Positions 43,619 through 57,447 of a stretch of DNA of 64,000 bases are shown one piece after another. The notes under the pieces were generated by a model, which worked only from the letters and a program-made list of their open reading frames with translations, was not told the origin of the DNA and did no database searches. A program made the position numbers and the translations under genes. The DNA is from Flavobacterium daejeonense DSM 17708 (GTDB lineage Bacteria; Bacteroidota; Bacteroidia; Flavobacteriales; Flavobacteriaceae): assembly GCF_000425425.1 (NCBI RefSeq), contig NZ_AUDK01000001.1, forward strand, positions 310,001-374,000. The letters run 5' to 3'. The first letter of the stretch is position 1; each line of letters opens with the position of its first letter.

Positions 43619-45523
43619 TTAAATCCCGGAGGATTTTTTATATTTTATCAGTATTTTTTTCATTTCTTCGTGAATTTCTTTAATGGCAGTAGAGGGAATT
43701 TTTATTTCTTTATTTAGTAGCTTCTTGGCCATTGTTACTGCTTTACCCTCTTGTCCGGATACATCATATAATTTTGCCAATAAGTAGTTGGCGTAAAATT
43801 TACCGGGTGTCATGTTTATGGCTTGTTGGTAGGTAACTTCTGCTTTCTCGTATTGCTTTATGGCTTTGTAACTATCGCCCAAGGCGGAGGCTATAACAGT
43901 ATTGTTTTGATAGTGTTTGGCTTGTTCTAACACGGCAATGGCTTTATGAGGTTCTCCTGCCATTGAAAGTGTTTTGCCGTAATTCATCAGGAAATCGCCA
44001 TCCTTTTTGAAAACAGGATACGCCAATTCAAATTCTTGAGTTGCGGCATTATAATCTCCATATTGATGACTGTTAAGCGCATTGTTCCAAGCCATAAAAC
44101 CCTGATTGAGAGTTGTAGTATAACCATAGGTTTTATGTATTGCAATGTAAGTCAACAAGGCAAGGCTTATTTTATAAGCCCACTGTTTTCTTGAATAGTC
44201 TTCAATCTTGAATTGAAATATAGGAGAGGCACTATTTGATAATATGGCTACTAAAAAAATCAGTACCATTTTTATCGGAAGAATTTGCATAGGATAGGAA
44301 AAGCAGGCAAAAACTGCAATAGTCAACAATCCTGTTTTTACTATAAGAGATAGTAATCGATGCTTTTCCTTTACATTTATTTGGAATATAAAATATATTA
44401 TAATGAGAAGTAATACTAATCCAACAAAACCATTTTCTGCCACAAACTGCAATCCCTCATTAAAAGCATAATAGGTATTATCGGCTACTAATGCTTCGGC
44501 GGTTTCTCCATTTTTAGCAAAATAATTAGCCTGATAGTTCATATATTCGGCTTTGAATCGGTCAAAACCCAGACCAAAAACAGGAGCATCTGCAATCATT
44601 TCGGTGGTTACTTTCCAAATAAATGCCCTTCCATCCGAAGACCCCTTTTTGTAGTGATATAAACTAAAAAGACCCGCACTTAAAATCCCAACAGAGAGTA
44701 GCATAAAAGCAGTCTTTTGAAATGTTGCAGTTACTTTTTTAAATATATTTTTTAGAAAATGATATTTTAATTCCAGTAAAACGTAGCTACCCACTAGCGC
44801 AGCTATCCAGGAAGCCCGGGATTGTAAAGCAGGAAGTACAATAGCTATACTAATGAGTCCCAACAACGGAATGTACTCAAAAGTGTATTTTAGAACTTCA
44901 TTTAAAAATTGGGAATTACTTTTTTTCTGTGATTGCATTTGTATTATTATAGTATCCCTAAACAAGTACATTCCCAATGCAACAGTCCAAACACTAACCA
45001 AAAAACCGGCATAAGGTCCAGGATTAAAAAAACTGCCTGTCATTTTAAATCCGGAATGGTTCGATACGTAATACCCCAATAATTGGAGATTGCCATATAC
45101 CGCCTGGATAATTCCTGAAACAACTATGGACAATAGCAACCAAGGATAGTTTTTAAGAGAAATATGCCTCAAAACAACATAAAAGAAACTGAGTCCCAAT
45201 AATTCGATATACCGAATTGAAAATCCGTAATGGGATTGAATAAAATAGCGATTCAGCGTGATATAGAATACCAGGATAAATAAAGCGATGTCTATTTTTG
45301 AAAAGGAGAATGATATTGCTTTCGGAAAAATAATGCTAAGACTATATAACCCCAACAAAATTAAACTGCCATAAAGGAAGTAAATCATTTTACTGGTAAT
45401 GGTAGGTAAAACATATTTTTCAATGTTCAACTGAGGTATAACCAAAATAAGTATAGCTATAAAAACAACAAGAAGTATTCTTGAAACAATAAGAGCTGTT
45501 GCTGCTATTTTTAATTTACTCAT
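43619..45523 (-). CDS. O-antigen ligase-like (Wzy_C) membrane protein with TPR tail
   Basis: This 634-residue protein has about a dozen membrane helices in residues 1-450. The periplasmic loop GRAFIWKVTTEMIADAPVFGLGFDRFKAEYM is typical of the WaaL/PglL family. A C-terminal tail (about 470-605) contains TPR repeats (ALGDSYKAIKQYEKAEVTYQQAI, ANYLLAKLYDVSGQEGKAV). WaaL-type proteins join glycans to lipid A; PglL-type members join them to proteins. Here it is the first gene of the intact module, upstream of peptide 2, so protein or peptide glycosylation is possible, but sequence alone cannot tell these roles apart. Its stop lies within the duplicated leader region. Confidence 0.75.
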   Translation of the reverse strand: MSKLKIAATALIVSRILLVVFIAILILVIPQLNIEKYVLPTITSKMIYFLYGSLILLGLYSLSIIFPKAISFSFSKIDIALFILVFYITLNRYFIQSHYGFSIRYIELLGLSFFYVVLRHISLKNYPWLLLSIVVSGIIQAVYGNLQLLGYYVSNHSGFKMTGSFFNPGPYAGFLVSVWTVALGMYLFRDTIIIQMQSQKKSNSQFLNEVLKYTFEYIPLLGLISIAIVLPALQSRASWIAALVGSYVLLELKYHFLKNIFKKVTATFQKTAFMLLSVGILSAGLFSLYHYKKGSSDGRAFIWKVTTEMIADAPVFGLGFDRFKAEYMNYQANYFAKNGETAEALVADNTYYAFNEGLQFVAENGFVGLVLLLIIIYFIFQINVKEKHRLLSLIVKTGLLTIAVFACFSYPMQILPIKMVLIFLVAILSNSASPIFQFKIEDYSRKQWAYKISLALLTYIAIHKTYGYTTTLNQGFMAWNNALNSHQYGDYNAATQEFELAYPVFKKDGDFLMNYGKTLSMAGEPHKAIAVLEQAKHYQNNTVIASALGDSYKAIKQYEKAEVTYQQAINMTPGKFYANYLLAKLYDVSGQEGKAVTMAKKLLNKEIKIPSTAIKEIHEEMKKILIKYKKSSGI

Positions 45524-45675
45524 TTTTTATATTCTTTTTAAATTATACCACAACCTAATACGTTGTTTCCAAGTGAAAATGAATTTCACAAATATGTTGC
45601 TAAAAATTTTCTTATATTATTTTAATAAAACAAGAATTAACTGTCTTTCAAAACTAGAGAGAATAATCTTATTTG

Positions 45676-45738
45676 ACTATAAACTATAGGTCGTTTACTA
45701 TAAATTATAGGTCGTTTTACGTAAATTACAGTCACTTT
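45676..45738. repeat. Tandem 21-bp direct repeats upstream of the island operon
   Basis: A 21-bp unit containing CTATAAACTATAGGTCG is repeated head to tail at 45676-45696 and 45697-45717 with one mismatch, and a weaker third copy follows at 45718-45738. The 21-bp period equals two helix turns, as in operators bound by tandem regulators. It lies about 150-215 bases upstream of the O-antigen ligase/TPR start. The remaining bases of the 45524-46000 gap hold no gene that I can see. Confidence 0.65.
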
Positions 45739-45968
45739 ATGTAGGTTATGAATGACAATCGAAGAAATCCTCTTTTTGATTACCATTATTGCAATCTATA
45801 TTAGGTGTAATTAATTATAATAGTTAAACCAGTCAATTCAAATAATTTAAAACCGTTTTTTATCTGTTCATAAAAATGCTTAAACACCAAAAAAGGGCTT
45901 AACTTTAAAAAAAAGTTAAACCCTCTTATTTTAGATTTAAATGATCTATTAGATAGTCTCCAACAAAA

Positions 45969-45989
45969 AGGAGCAAAAAAATTGCTCCT
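45969..45989 (-). terminator. Intrinsic terminator of the uronate operon
   Basis: AGGAGCAA (45969-45976) pairs with TTGCTCCT (45982-45989), and the minus strand continues with five T. It lies just after the uxuA stop codon. A weaker stem-loop (AGGG-TTAACTT with its inverse) follows at about 45893-45925. Confidence 0.85.
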
Positions 45990-46000
45990 CTTTACACTAT

Positions 46001-47185
46001 TTATCTTTGATTTCCTCTGATTCCTCTTTCCAAACCTCTTAATTCGGCTAAACCTCTTAAGCGACCGATGGCGGAGTAACCCGGATTCATTTTTTTGTCT
46101 AAATCGTCCAACATTTGGTGACCGTGATCCGGACGCATTGGCAATCTGTAATCCGGACGACCATTAGCGATTCTTTTTTGCTGTTCTTCAACGATAGCTT
46201 TCATCACGCCGTACATATCCACATCGCCATCTAAATGATCTGCTTCATAGAAATTACCTTCTGCATCTCGCTTTGTTGCTCTTAAGTGAATAAAGTTGAT
46301 ACGATGACCTAATCTTTGTACCATTCCAACCAAATCATTATCTTCTCTTACTCCGTAAGAACCGGTACAAAAACACAAGCCGTTGCTTTTGCTATCCACC
46401 ACTTCGATTAATTGTTTGGCATCAGCCTCAGTACTTACTACTCTTGGCAAACCTAAAATAGCATAAGGCGGATCATCCGGATGAATTGCCATTACAATAC
46501 CCGCTTTTTCAGCCGCAGGAATAATTTCTTTTAGGAATTCGTATAGATTATTTCTTAATTCGGCATCGCCAATTTCGGCATAATCATCTAAAGCAGCTTG
46601 TAATTGTTGCAGAGTATAACCTTCTTCAGCTCCCGGCAAACCTGCAATAATATTTTTTACCAACCCTGTTTTTTGCTCTTCAGTCATGGCTTCAAAAACC
46701 ACTTTTGCTTTAGCGATTTCTTCGGCTGTATAATCATTTTCAGCTCCTTTTCTTTTGAGCAAAAACAATTCGAAAGCAGCAAATTCCATACGGTCAAAAC
46801 GTAAGGCTTTAGAACCGTCTTCGACTTCAAAAGACAAATCGGTTCTGGTCCAGTCTAAAACCGGCATGAAATTATAACAAACCGTATCGATACCGCAAGC
46901 CCCAAGATTTGCAATACTCTGACAGTAGTTTTCAATGTATTTTTTATAATCGCCTTTACGAATTTTGATGTTTTCGTGAACCGGGATACTTTCAACAACT
47001 GACCAGGTTAATCCGGCATCTTCAATTTCTTTTTTTCTTTTTTGAATTTCTTCCACAGTCCAAACCGTTCCGTTTGGAACATGATGCAAAGCGGTTACAA
47101 TTCCTGTAGCGCCAGCCATTTTAATATGAGAAAGAGGCACAGAATCTTTTGGTCCGTACCATCTCCAGGTTTGTTCAATTCCCAT
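46001..47185 (-). CDS. uxuA: Mannonate dehydratase
   Basis: This 394-residue TIM-barrel enzyme dehydrates D-mannonate to 2-keto-3-deoxygluconate in glucuronate breakdown. The length equals that of the classical UxuA. The N-terminus [37 protein letters not shown], the metal-site region [17 protein letters not shown], and the C-terminal [13 protein letters not shown] are conserved landmarks. It is the last gene of the operon, 26 bases after the mannonate oxidoreductase gene that makes its substrate, and a terminator follows. Confidence 0.95.
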   Translation of the reverse strand: MGIEQTWRWYGPKDSVPLSHIKMAGATGIVTALHHVPNGTVWTVEEIQKRKKEIEDAGLTWSVVESIPVHENIKIRKGDYKKYIENYCQSIANLGACGIDTVCYNFMPVLDWTRTDLSFEVEDGSKALRFDRMEFAAFELFLLKRKGAENDYTAEEIAKAKVVFEAMTEEQKTGLVKNIIAGLPGAEEGYTLQQLQAALDDYAEIGDAELRNNLYEFLKEIIPAAEKAGIVMAIHPDDPPYAILGLPRVVSTEADAKQLIEVVDSKSNGLCFCTGSYGVREDNDLVGMVQRLGHRINFIHLRATKRDAEGNFYEADHLDGDVDMYGVMKAIVEEQQKRIANGRPDYRLPMRPDHGHQMLDDLDKKMNPGYSAIGRLRGLAELRGLERGIRGNQR

Positions 47186-47211
47186 TTTTTATATTTCTTT
47201 TGATTATGTTA

Positions 47212-48051
47212 TTAAACTCCTGCGTAGGCTAAAAATCCACCATCAACGGCAACCACAATTCCTGTTACAAAACGGGAAGCCGGATTACATAGCCACAATA
47301 AAGTACTATCTAAATCATTTGGTTCGCCAAATCTTCCCATTGGAGTTTGCGAAAGGATTTTATTCCCTCTTTCCGTCAAACTTCCATCTTCATTGGTTAA
47401 TAAAGTTCTGTTTTGTTCTGTAAGGAAAAACCCTGGTGAAAGTGCATTGACACGAATTCCTTCTTTTGCAAAATAAACCGACAGCCATTCTGTCAAATTA
47501 CTGATTGCCGCTTTAGCTGCACTGTACGCCACCACTTTTGTCAAAGGATGAAAAGCACTAACTGAAGATATATTAAGTATGCTACATCCTTCTCTTCCAA
47601 TCATATCTGCAGCAAATACCTGAGTTGGCAACAAAGTACCAATAAAATTAAGATCGAATACAAAGCGCAAACCTTCGGTATCCAGACCAAAGAAAGTTTG
47701 TAATCCTTCTGCTTTATTTTCTCTGTCGAAAAAAACATCTGAACTTGTTCCTTTTGGGTGATTTCCTCCGGCACCGTTAATTAAAATATCGATTAATCCT
47801 AAACTCTCATTAATTGCTGTATGGGCTTTTCTCAAACTTGCCTCATCACACACATCAGCCGAAACACCGATTGCCTGCCCTCCATTACTAATAATTTCAT
47901 CCGCTAATTTTTGTGCTTTTTCACCATCTCTCCCTAAAATAGCTACTTTTGCTCCCTGATTAGCTAATGCTCTTGTAAATCCGGCACCCAATACTCCGGC
48001 ACCTCCTGTAATTACGACTACTTTATCTTTAAGTCCTGAAATTAAATCCAT
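47212..48051 (-). CDS. SDR-family D-mannonate oxidoreductase (fructuronate reductase)
   Basis: This 279-residue short-chain dehydrogenase has the nucleotide loop VITGGAGVLGAGF, the NGAGGNHP loop and the catalytic YSAAK after ISSVSAFHP. The size and its place beside uxuA match SDR-type mannonate oxidoreductases (YjmF group), which interconvert fructuronate and mannonate in place of the longer UxuB type. The enzyme acts in the cytoplasm. No uronate isomerase (UxaC) or KDG kinase gene is in the window, so the rest of the pathway must lie elsewhere. Another SDR substrate cannot be excluded, but the context is strong. Confidence 0.82.
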   Translation of the reverse strand: MDLISGLKDKVVVITGGAGVLGAGFTRALANQGAKVAILGRDGEKAQKLADEIISNGGQAIGVSADVCDEASLRKAHTAINESLGLIDILINGAGGNHPKGTSSDVFFDRENKAEGLQTFFGLDTEGLRFVFDLNFIGTLLPTQVFAADMIGREGCSILNISSVSAFHPLTKVVAYSAAKAAISNLTEWLSVYFAKEGIRVNALSPGFFLTEQNRTLLTNEDGSLTERGNKILSQTPMGRFGEPNDLDSTLLWLCNPASRFVTGIVVAVDGGFLAYAGV

Positions 48052-48098
48052 CTTTTTTGGTTATTTTGTAAGTTTTAGCGAAACTACAAAAAAAAGAT

Positions 48099-49301
48099 TT
48101 ATTTATTTCCTTTAATCGTTAGCTTAAGGGGATTAGCTAACATTTTGACCTTTTTTTGTAATAAAGTATCCCAATCGGCACCATTGGTAATCTGACCGCT
48201 TTTTTGCCAGGCAAAACCGGCATAGTACGTTAGTTTGTTATTTTTGGGTTTACAAACAACCAAAAGATTGCTTTGATCTTTCGCTTTGGTAACATCCGAA
48301 AAAGCTTTGGTAACCAATTTAGGATTGACTACAATTCCTTCCGCTAACAACTGTCCATCAATTTTTTCTACATGACGAAACCAGCCTTCTTTAGTATTAT
48401 TTTTCACTTCGCCTTTGTTGTCATGCAACGTAATTCCGGTAGTTATATTCGGAACAGTTTTTGACGCCTCCAAACTAATTTCGAACTTAGAAAAATTAGA
48501 CCCTAAATCCAAAGTAATTCGCTTTGTTTCTTTCACTCGATACGAACTCCAGGGTGCATAAATCAACTCGAAAACCGTGCGTAAAGGGCCTACAGCAATA
48601 GTTTTGTAACCCACAAAATTTTTAGAAACCGCCAATTGATTGTTTTCCCAAATTCCGATACCTCCCGTACCACGACTAGGTCCTACCTGATAAGGATCAT
48701 GACCCTCACCATGGTCAATATGATAATAACCCGGAAATTTTGTATTTTCAGCATACCATTTATTAATAATGGGCTTATCGGTACGTTTTAACCATAAATC
48801 AATACCGCTGGTAAGTGTCCCTTCGGGTAATTTTTCCTCAACTCTTCGCTGTGCGTCCGGTCCGTAAGTTCTAAAAGCCACTTTATCATTTTCCCAGGCA
48901 TAATCATCGGTACGTTCCGGCACAAAACGGGAATAAGTAGTAATCGGACTTTCAACCAGTGGAATCGATTTATCGAAAAGAACTTCATATTCAGATTTTG
49001 CCTTAGCAGCTACCTCTGCTAAAAACAATAACTCATCAAGCGTTCCGTCCTGATTGTTATCAATCCACTGCAAAACCACCAAACCGCCAGTTTCCTCCTT
49101 TTTAATTCGTAAATCGGATATTTTTTTTCCTTTAATTAAATTCGAAAGTGATTTTCCTTTAACAGAAACGACTTCCTTCCGAGCAAAATCCAAATTGTTT
49201 TTTACCGAAATGGTAGCTGATTTGTTTTGGGCATTCGCCAATGATGAAAACAAAAATACCATCAATAAACTCGTGAAAACCGATTGTTTATTATTTATCA
49301 T
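48099..49301 (-). CDS. Secreted DUF4861 family protein
   Basis: This 400-residue protein has a signal peptide (to about residue 25, SLANAQ). A mostly beta fold is suggested by strands such as KKISDLRIKKEETGGLVVLQW and RVKETKRITLDLGSNFSKFEISLE, with motifs DHGEGHDPYQVGPSRGTGGIG that mark the DUF4861 family. Such proteins occur in Bacteroidota polysaccharide clusters with uronate enzymes. It lies between a GH43 enzyme and uronate-pathway genes, so it probably acts on a uronic-acid-containing oligosaccharide in the periplasm. The reaction is not known to me. Confidence 0.75.
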   Translation of the reverse strand: MINNKQSVFTSLLMVFLFSSLANAQNKSATISVKNNLDFARKEVVSVKGKSLSNLIKGKKISDLRIKKEETGGLVVLQWIDNNQDGTLDELLFLAEVAAKAKSEYEVLFDKSIPLVESPITTYSRFVPERTDDYAWENDKVAFRTYGPDAQRRVEEKLPEGTLTSGIDLWLKRTDKPIINKWYAENTKFPGYYHIDHGEGHDPYQVGPSRGTGGIGIWENNQLAVSKNFVGYKTIAVGPLRTVFELIYAPWSSYRVKETKRITLDLGSNFSKFEISLEASKTVPNITTGITLHDNKGEVKNNTKEGWFRHVEKIDGQLLAEGIVVNPKLVTKAFSDVTKAKDQSNLLVVCKPKNNKLTYYAGFAWQKSGQITNGADWDTLLQKKVKMLANPLKLTIKGNK

Positions 49302-49377
49302 AGGTCATTAAATTAATTTGCAGCATACCAAATTTAAAAATTTCGATATGCTACAAAATGATTATTTCAAATTGAAT

Positions 49378-51543
49378 TTATTGTTTCAAAGGCTGAATTC
49401 CTTCCAAAGTAGGTTTCACCTGAATAATATTACCTGCTTCATCAAAATACATTCGGTCGATACAAACTTCGCGATTGTATCCTGCTGAACGTCCCATTTC
49501 AATCCCTTTTGGGATCGTAAAACGATGGTAAACAATATACCATTCGTCAGTTCCCGGAATCTGAATTACACAATTATGTCCGGTTCCGTAAATTCCCTGC
49601 GAAGGATCTTTTGCAATTACCAAATTGTTTTCCGGAATTGTAAAAGCTCCCAATGGAGAATCGGAAGTAGCATAACGCACTCTGTAATTTTCGCTGCGGG
49701 TATCGTCCTGAGACCATAAAAAATAATATTTACCTTTTCGATAAAAAACCTCGGTACCTTCTCTAAATGTTCCATCTGGTTTTAATACGGTCAGCGTATT
49801 TTCTTTTACCGAAATCATGTCGTCATTCAATTCAACACCTACCATAAAGCCATTCCCATAGTACAAATAACTTTTACCCGAAACCGGATCCGTAAATACA
49901 TCCGGATCGATAATCTGACCTCTTGTTATTCCGTTTGGCTTAGTGGACACCAATGGTTTTCCGATATCGTTATATGGCCCTTGCGGATTGTTGCTCACTG
50001 CAACCCCTATTTTGCTTTCTCCGGTATAGTAAAAGAAATATTTATATTTCCCATCGATTTTTTTCTCAATAGCTGTTGGTGCCCATGCTTTTGTATTTGC
50101 CCAAGAAACATCTTTTTTAAAATCCAATAGCACTCCGTCATCTGTCCAATCTACTAAATTTGTTGAGGAAAAACTCTTGAAATAATCGCCGCTCCATTCA
50201 AAAAAACCATCACTGGTAGGATACATATGAAAACGATTATCTTTATGAGAAAACAAAATTTCAGGATCGGCATAATAACCCACTAACGAAGGATTGTTTC
50301 GCACTTCCGCTTTAACATCAAAAGTAGTTTTGCCTAAAGTACCAAGATCAAAATCATATTGTACTGCTTTCTGAGAAAAATCCTGAGCTCCTGTCGGACT
50401 TACATTTGCACCCGGTTTAGTTTTAAATTCAGGATCAAAATGCGTCAAATCAGTTCCGTTTTTTACCGGAAGCAACATTTTTTTATTGGCAAAATCAACC
50501 ATTACGTTATTTTGTTTGATGACTTCTGATTGTGCCTCTGAAATCTCTCCATTAGGAAACCAGCCATAAGCCGTAATCAATCGCTGTGCTTCATCGGCAG
50601 TTATTGGCAAAACTGTTCCGTGCCTCGGATGGAAATTCATCGAAACATTTTCATCGATTACTTTAAAATGCTTCAAATCCGTTGATGATGTAAATTGGTA
50701 TTTACCTTTTCGATACATATCATACATCAAAATGTAAGTATCAGAATTGTTCAGTTTAAACACTCCCGAACCTTCCACCGATTCATCCGTTTGATCCACA
50801 TAGCCATCCTGCAACACATAACCGGAAGTCAGCTTATCAGAAATTGCCACTTTAATCCCTTTATCTTTTTCATCCTCAGTTTTCATAAACAAATGAAACT
50901 TCCCGTCTTTTTCGATGATATCCGCATCGATACAGGAGCGATTACCAGAGTTGAAAAACAATTGTTTTGGTTCGGTTTCCAAGGCTGTAAAATCTTTATT
51001 GGCATAGGCATAATAAACAATATCTGTTCCTCCCGGCTGCAACATCGAGAAGTAAACCATGTATTTCTTAACCTTTGCATCATAAATTGTTTGCGGTGCC
51101 CAAACTCGCTTTACGTCTTTAAACCCTTCAAATGTTTTAGAAATATCCACTTTAGAAGAAATCCAATGTACCAAATCAGTTGATTTTAGAAGTACCATTG
51201 CCTGATTTTCCCAGCCATTGGCTGTTTGCAAATCGGTAACCGTCATATAAAAAACACCATCTGCACCTCTTAAGATATGCGGATCACGAACACCTCCGGT
51301 TGTACTAATAACTTCCGAAGCAATCACGGGTTTATTGTCATTTAAAGCATAAAAATTATAGCCTTCTTTGCTCAATGCAAATCGAATAGCTTCATCCGTT
51401 TTAGCGTTTCCGGTAAAATAAACAAACAAGTATGCACTAGTATTTTCTTTTTCGACCGTTTTCTGAGTAGGTTTACAAGAAGAAAAGAAAACCAACAGCA
51501 GACTTACTGAAATTGTAAAAAAAGTAGATTGTAGTGGTTTCAT
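49378..51543 (-). CDS. Tandem glycoside hydrolase family 43 lipoprotein
   Basis: This 721-residue protein has a lipobox (VFFSSC, anchor C23). It appears to have two five-bladed propeller halves. The first (about 75-345) has GGVRDPHILRG with D87 as the likely catalytic base. The second (about 410-721) has GYYADPEILFS with an aspartate near 425 and a later GREGTEVFYRKGKYY-like segment (FREGTEVFYRKGKY) for the general acid. GH43 enzymes act on arabinose, xylose or galactose linkages. The substrate is not fixed by sequence. It is in an operon with a GH2 enzyme, DUF4861 and uronate genes. One half could be binding-only. Confidence 0.8.
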   Translation of the reverse strand: MKPLQSTFFTISVSLLLVFFSSCKPTQKTVEKENTSAYLFVYFTGNAKTDEAIRFALSKEGYNFYALNDNKPVIASEVISTTGGVRDPHILRGADGVFYMTVTDLQTANGWENQAMVLLKSTDLVHWISSKVDISKTFEGFKDVKRVWAPQTIYDAKVKKYMVYFSMLQPGGTDIVYYAYANKDFTALETEPKQLFFNSGNRSCIDADIIEKDGKFHLFMKTEDEKDKGIKVAISDKLTSGYVLQDGYVDQTDESVEGSGVFKLNNSDTYILMYDMYRKGKYQFTSSTDLKHFKVIDENVSMNFHPRHGTVLPITADEAQRLITAYGWFPNGEISEAQSEVIKQNNVMVDFANKKMLLPVKNGTDLTHFDPEFKTKPGANVSPTGAQDFSQKAVQYDFDLGTLGKTTFDVKAEVRNNPSLVGYYADPEILFSHKDNRFHMYPTSDGFFEWSGDYFKSFSSTNLVDWTDDGVLLDFKKDVSWANTKAWAPTAIEKKIDGKYKYFFYYTGESKIGVAVSNNPQGPYNDIGKPLVSTKPNGITRGQIIDPDVFTDPVSGKSYLYYGNGFMVGVELNDDMISVKENTLTVLKPDGTFREGTEVFYRKGKYYFLWSQDDTRSENYRVRYATSDSPLGAFTIPENNLVIAKDPSQGIYGTGHNCVIQIPGTDEWYIVYHRFTIPKGIEMGRSAGYNREVCIDRMYFDEAGNIIQVKPTLEGIQPLKQ

Positions 51544-51556
51544 AAGTTGTAACTAT

Positions 51557-51598
51557 AACCCCTTGGAGAAATTTTCAAACAATCTCTTCCAAGGGGTT
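51557..51598 (-). terminator. Stem-loop after the GH2 gene
   Basis: AACCCCTTGGA (51557-51567) pairs perfectly with TCCAAGGGGTT (51588-51598) in the gap between GH2 and GH43. The minus strand lacks a good T tract, so it may only lower read-through or protect an mRNA end. Confidence 0.55.
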
Positions 51599-51605
51599 TA
51601 TTCTA

Positions 51606-56113
<4,508 letters not shown>

Positions 56114-56220
56114 TTTTTACAAAATAATTCTTTGGATTAACTATTCTATTTCTCTATAAAAAGATTAAAATAAAATAGCATATCTGTTTTTTTTCAATAG
56201 TATTTTTAGCAACTAACTAA

Positions 56221-56250
56221 CAAATGTAAACACAACAATTATAATAACAA
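56221..56250 (-). promoter_or_regulatory. Promoter of the BNR/GH/uronate operon
   Basis: On the minus strand TTG is followed after exactly 19 bases by TACATTTG, a full match to TTG-N19-TAnnTTTG. It leaves a leader of about 100 bases before the BNR gene. It lies in the 303-base gap next to the divergent GntR-type regulator gene; no other gene is seen in that gap. Confidence 0.75.
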
Positions 56251-56387
56251 ACCAGCTCCTACCAGTTTTTCAATTTAACTACCGGATACTCTTTGAAACT
56301 AAAAAGTTACCTTTTCGAAATGAAACAACTAGAGAAATCCGAACAACATATCTTAAAAACCATACCACTATACACCGGTTTTTTTTA

Positions 56388-56395
56388 TACCTTTA
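56388..56395 (+). promoter_or_regulatory. Possible -7 box of the regulator gene
   Basis: TACCTTTA differs by one base from TAnnTTTG and lies 22 bases before the ATG of the GntR-type gene. No TTG is seen at the expected distance. Confidence 0.3.
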
Positions 56396-56416
56396 CAAGC
56401 CGTCAATTTTTCGAAT

Positions 56417-57415
56417 ATGAAACTAATATCCATCAGCAAAAGACAAAATCTACCAAAATACAAGCAAATCATTCTGTCGATAGAAATGTCGATTGCTGAA
56501 AAAAGACTGAAAAGAGGAGACAAATTACCTTCAGTAAACAAAGTATCTCTCGAATTTGGAATTTCCCGGGACACGGTTTTATTAGCCTATGACGAACTCA
56601 AAAAAAGAGGAATTATCTATGCTATTTTAGGAAAAGGTTATTATGTAAAAAGTGAAGATTTTAGTTTTGAACAACGTATTTTCTTATTGTTTGACGAGTT
56701 GAATGCTTTCAAAGAAGATTTGTATAATTCTTTTTTAGAAACCATCAACCGAAATGCCCAAATTGACACTTTTTTCCATTATTTCAATCCCGAAGTTTTT
56801 AAAAAATTGATTCATGATAACAACGGAAATTATTCAAAATACATCATCATGCCCACTAATTTGGTTAATGCTGCAGCCGTAATCAACACCCTGCCGGAAG
56901 AAGATGTTTTTATCTTAGACCAAACCAATCCGGAGCTAAAACACTTTCCATCCGTTCATCAAAACCACCATCAGGACACTTTTAACGCTCTGGAATCAGG
57001 CAAAAACAAAATAAAACAATACAAAAAACTCATTTTGATTTTTTCCAGCTACAAACAACCCATTGGAATGCGGGAAGGTTTTATTGATTTTTGTCAAAAA
57101 AACCAATTGCATTACGACATCATTTCCAATTTTGAAAACAACGAAATCCAAAAAGGCGACCTTTACATTATTCCGGACGACCGCCATTTAGTAAACGTTA
57201 TCGAGCAATCTAAAAAGCAAAAATTGGTTATCGGAAAAGATATTGGTATCATTTCATACAATGATACTCCGCTAAAAAAAGTAGTAGGCGATGGCATCAC
57301 CACTATTTCGACCGATTTCAAAGAAATGGGACGCATTCTGGCCGAATTAATTATGAACAGACAAAAAGAACAAGTTGAAAACAAAAGCAGCCTGATTGTA
57401 AGGAATTCTTTGTAA
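56417..57415 (+). CDS. GntR-type regulator with a LacI-like sensor domain
   Basis: This 332-residue cytoplasmic regulator has a GntR winged helix at about 8-80 (RGDKLPSVNKVSLEFGISRDTVLLAYDELKKRGIIYAILGKGYYV) and a periplasmic-binding-protein-like sugar-sensing domain at about 90-325 (KLVIGKDIGIISYNDTPLKKVVGDGITTISTDFKEMGRILAELI). This plan is common for sugar-responsive regulators of Bacteroidota. It is divergent from the BNR/GH/uronate operon and probably controls it, with a uronate or oligosaccharide as ligand. Which strand of the shared gap holds its operator cannot be seen. Confidence 0.82.
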   Translation: MKLISISKRQNLPKYKQIILSIEMSIAEKRLKRGDKLPSVNKVSLEFGISRDTVLLAYDELKKRGIIYAILGKGYYVKSEDFSFEQRIFLLFDELNAFKEDLYNSFLETINRNAQIDTFFHYFNPEVFKKLIHDNNGNYSKYIIMPTNLVNAAAVINTLPEEDVFILDQTNPELKHFPSVHQNHHQDTFNALESGKNKIKQYKKLILIFSSYKQPIGMREGFIDFCQKNQLHYDIISNFENNEIQKGDLYIIPDDRHLVNVIEQSKKQKLVIGKDIGIISYNDTPLKKVVGDGITTISTDFKEMGRILAELIMNRQKEQVENKSSLIVRNSL

Positions 57416-57447
57416 CTAAATACCCTAACTAACTTTAAAACAAAACA

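Larger units (their letters stand above)
43394..43648. repeat. Duplicated leader region, copy 2
   Basis: This is the counterpart of 32598-32850. It overlaps the last codons of the O-antigen ligase/TPR gene. It has the same hairpin position (43419-43432), the same plus-strand promoter (43449-43478) and the same block of about 60 bases. The inverse of CCTCTGGGTT is less perfect here (ATCCCGGAGG). Confidence 0.85.

Noticed and set aside
45676..45738. CRISPR array
   Set aside because: The 21-bp units are directly adjacent without spacers, only two are well conserved, and no cas gene is near.
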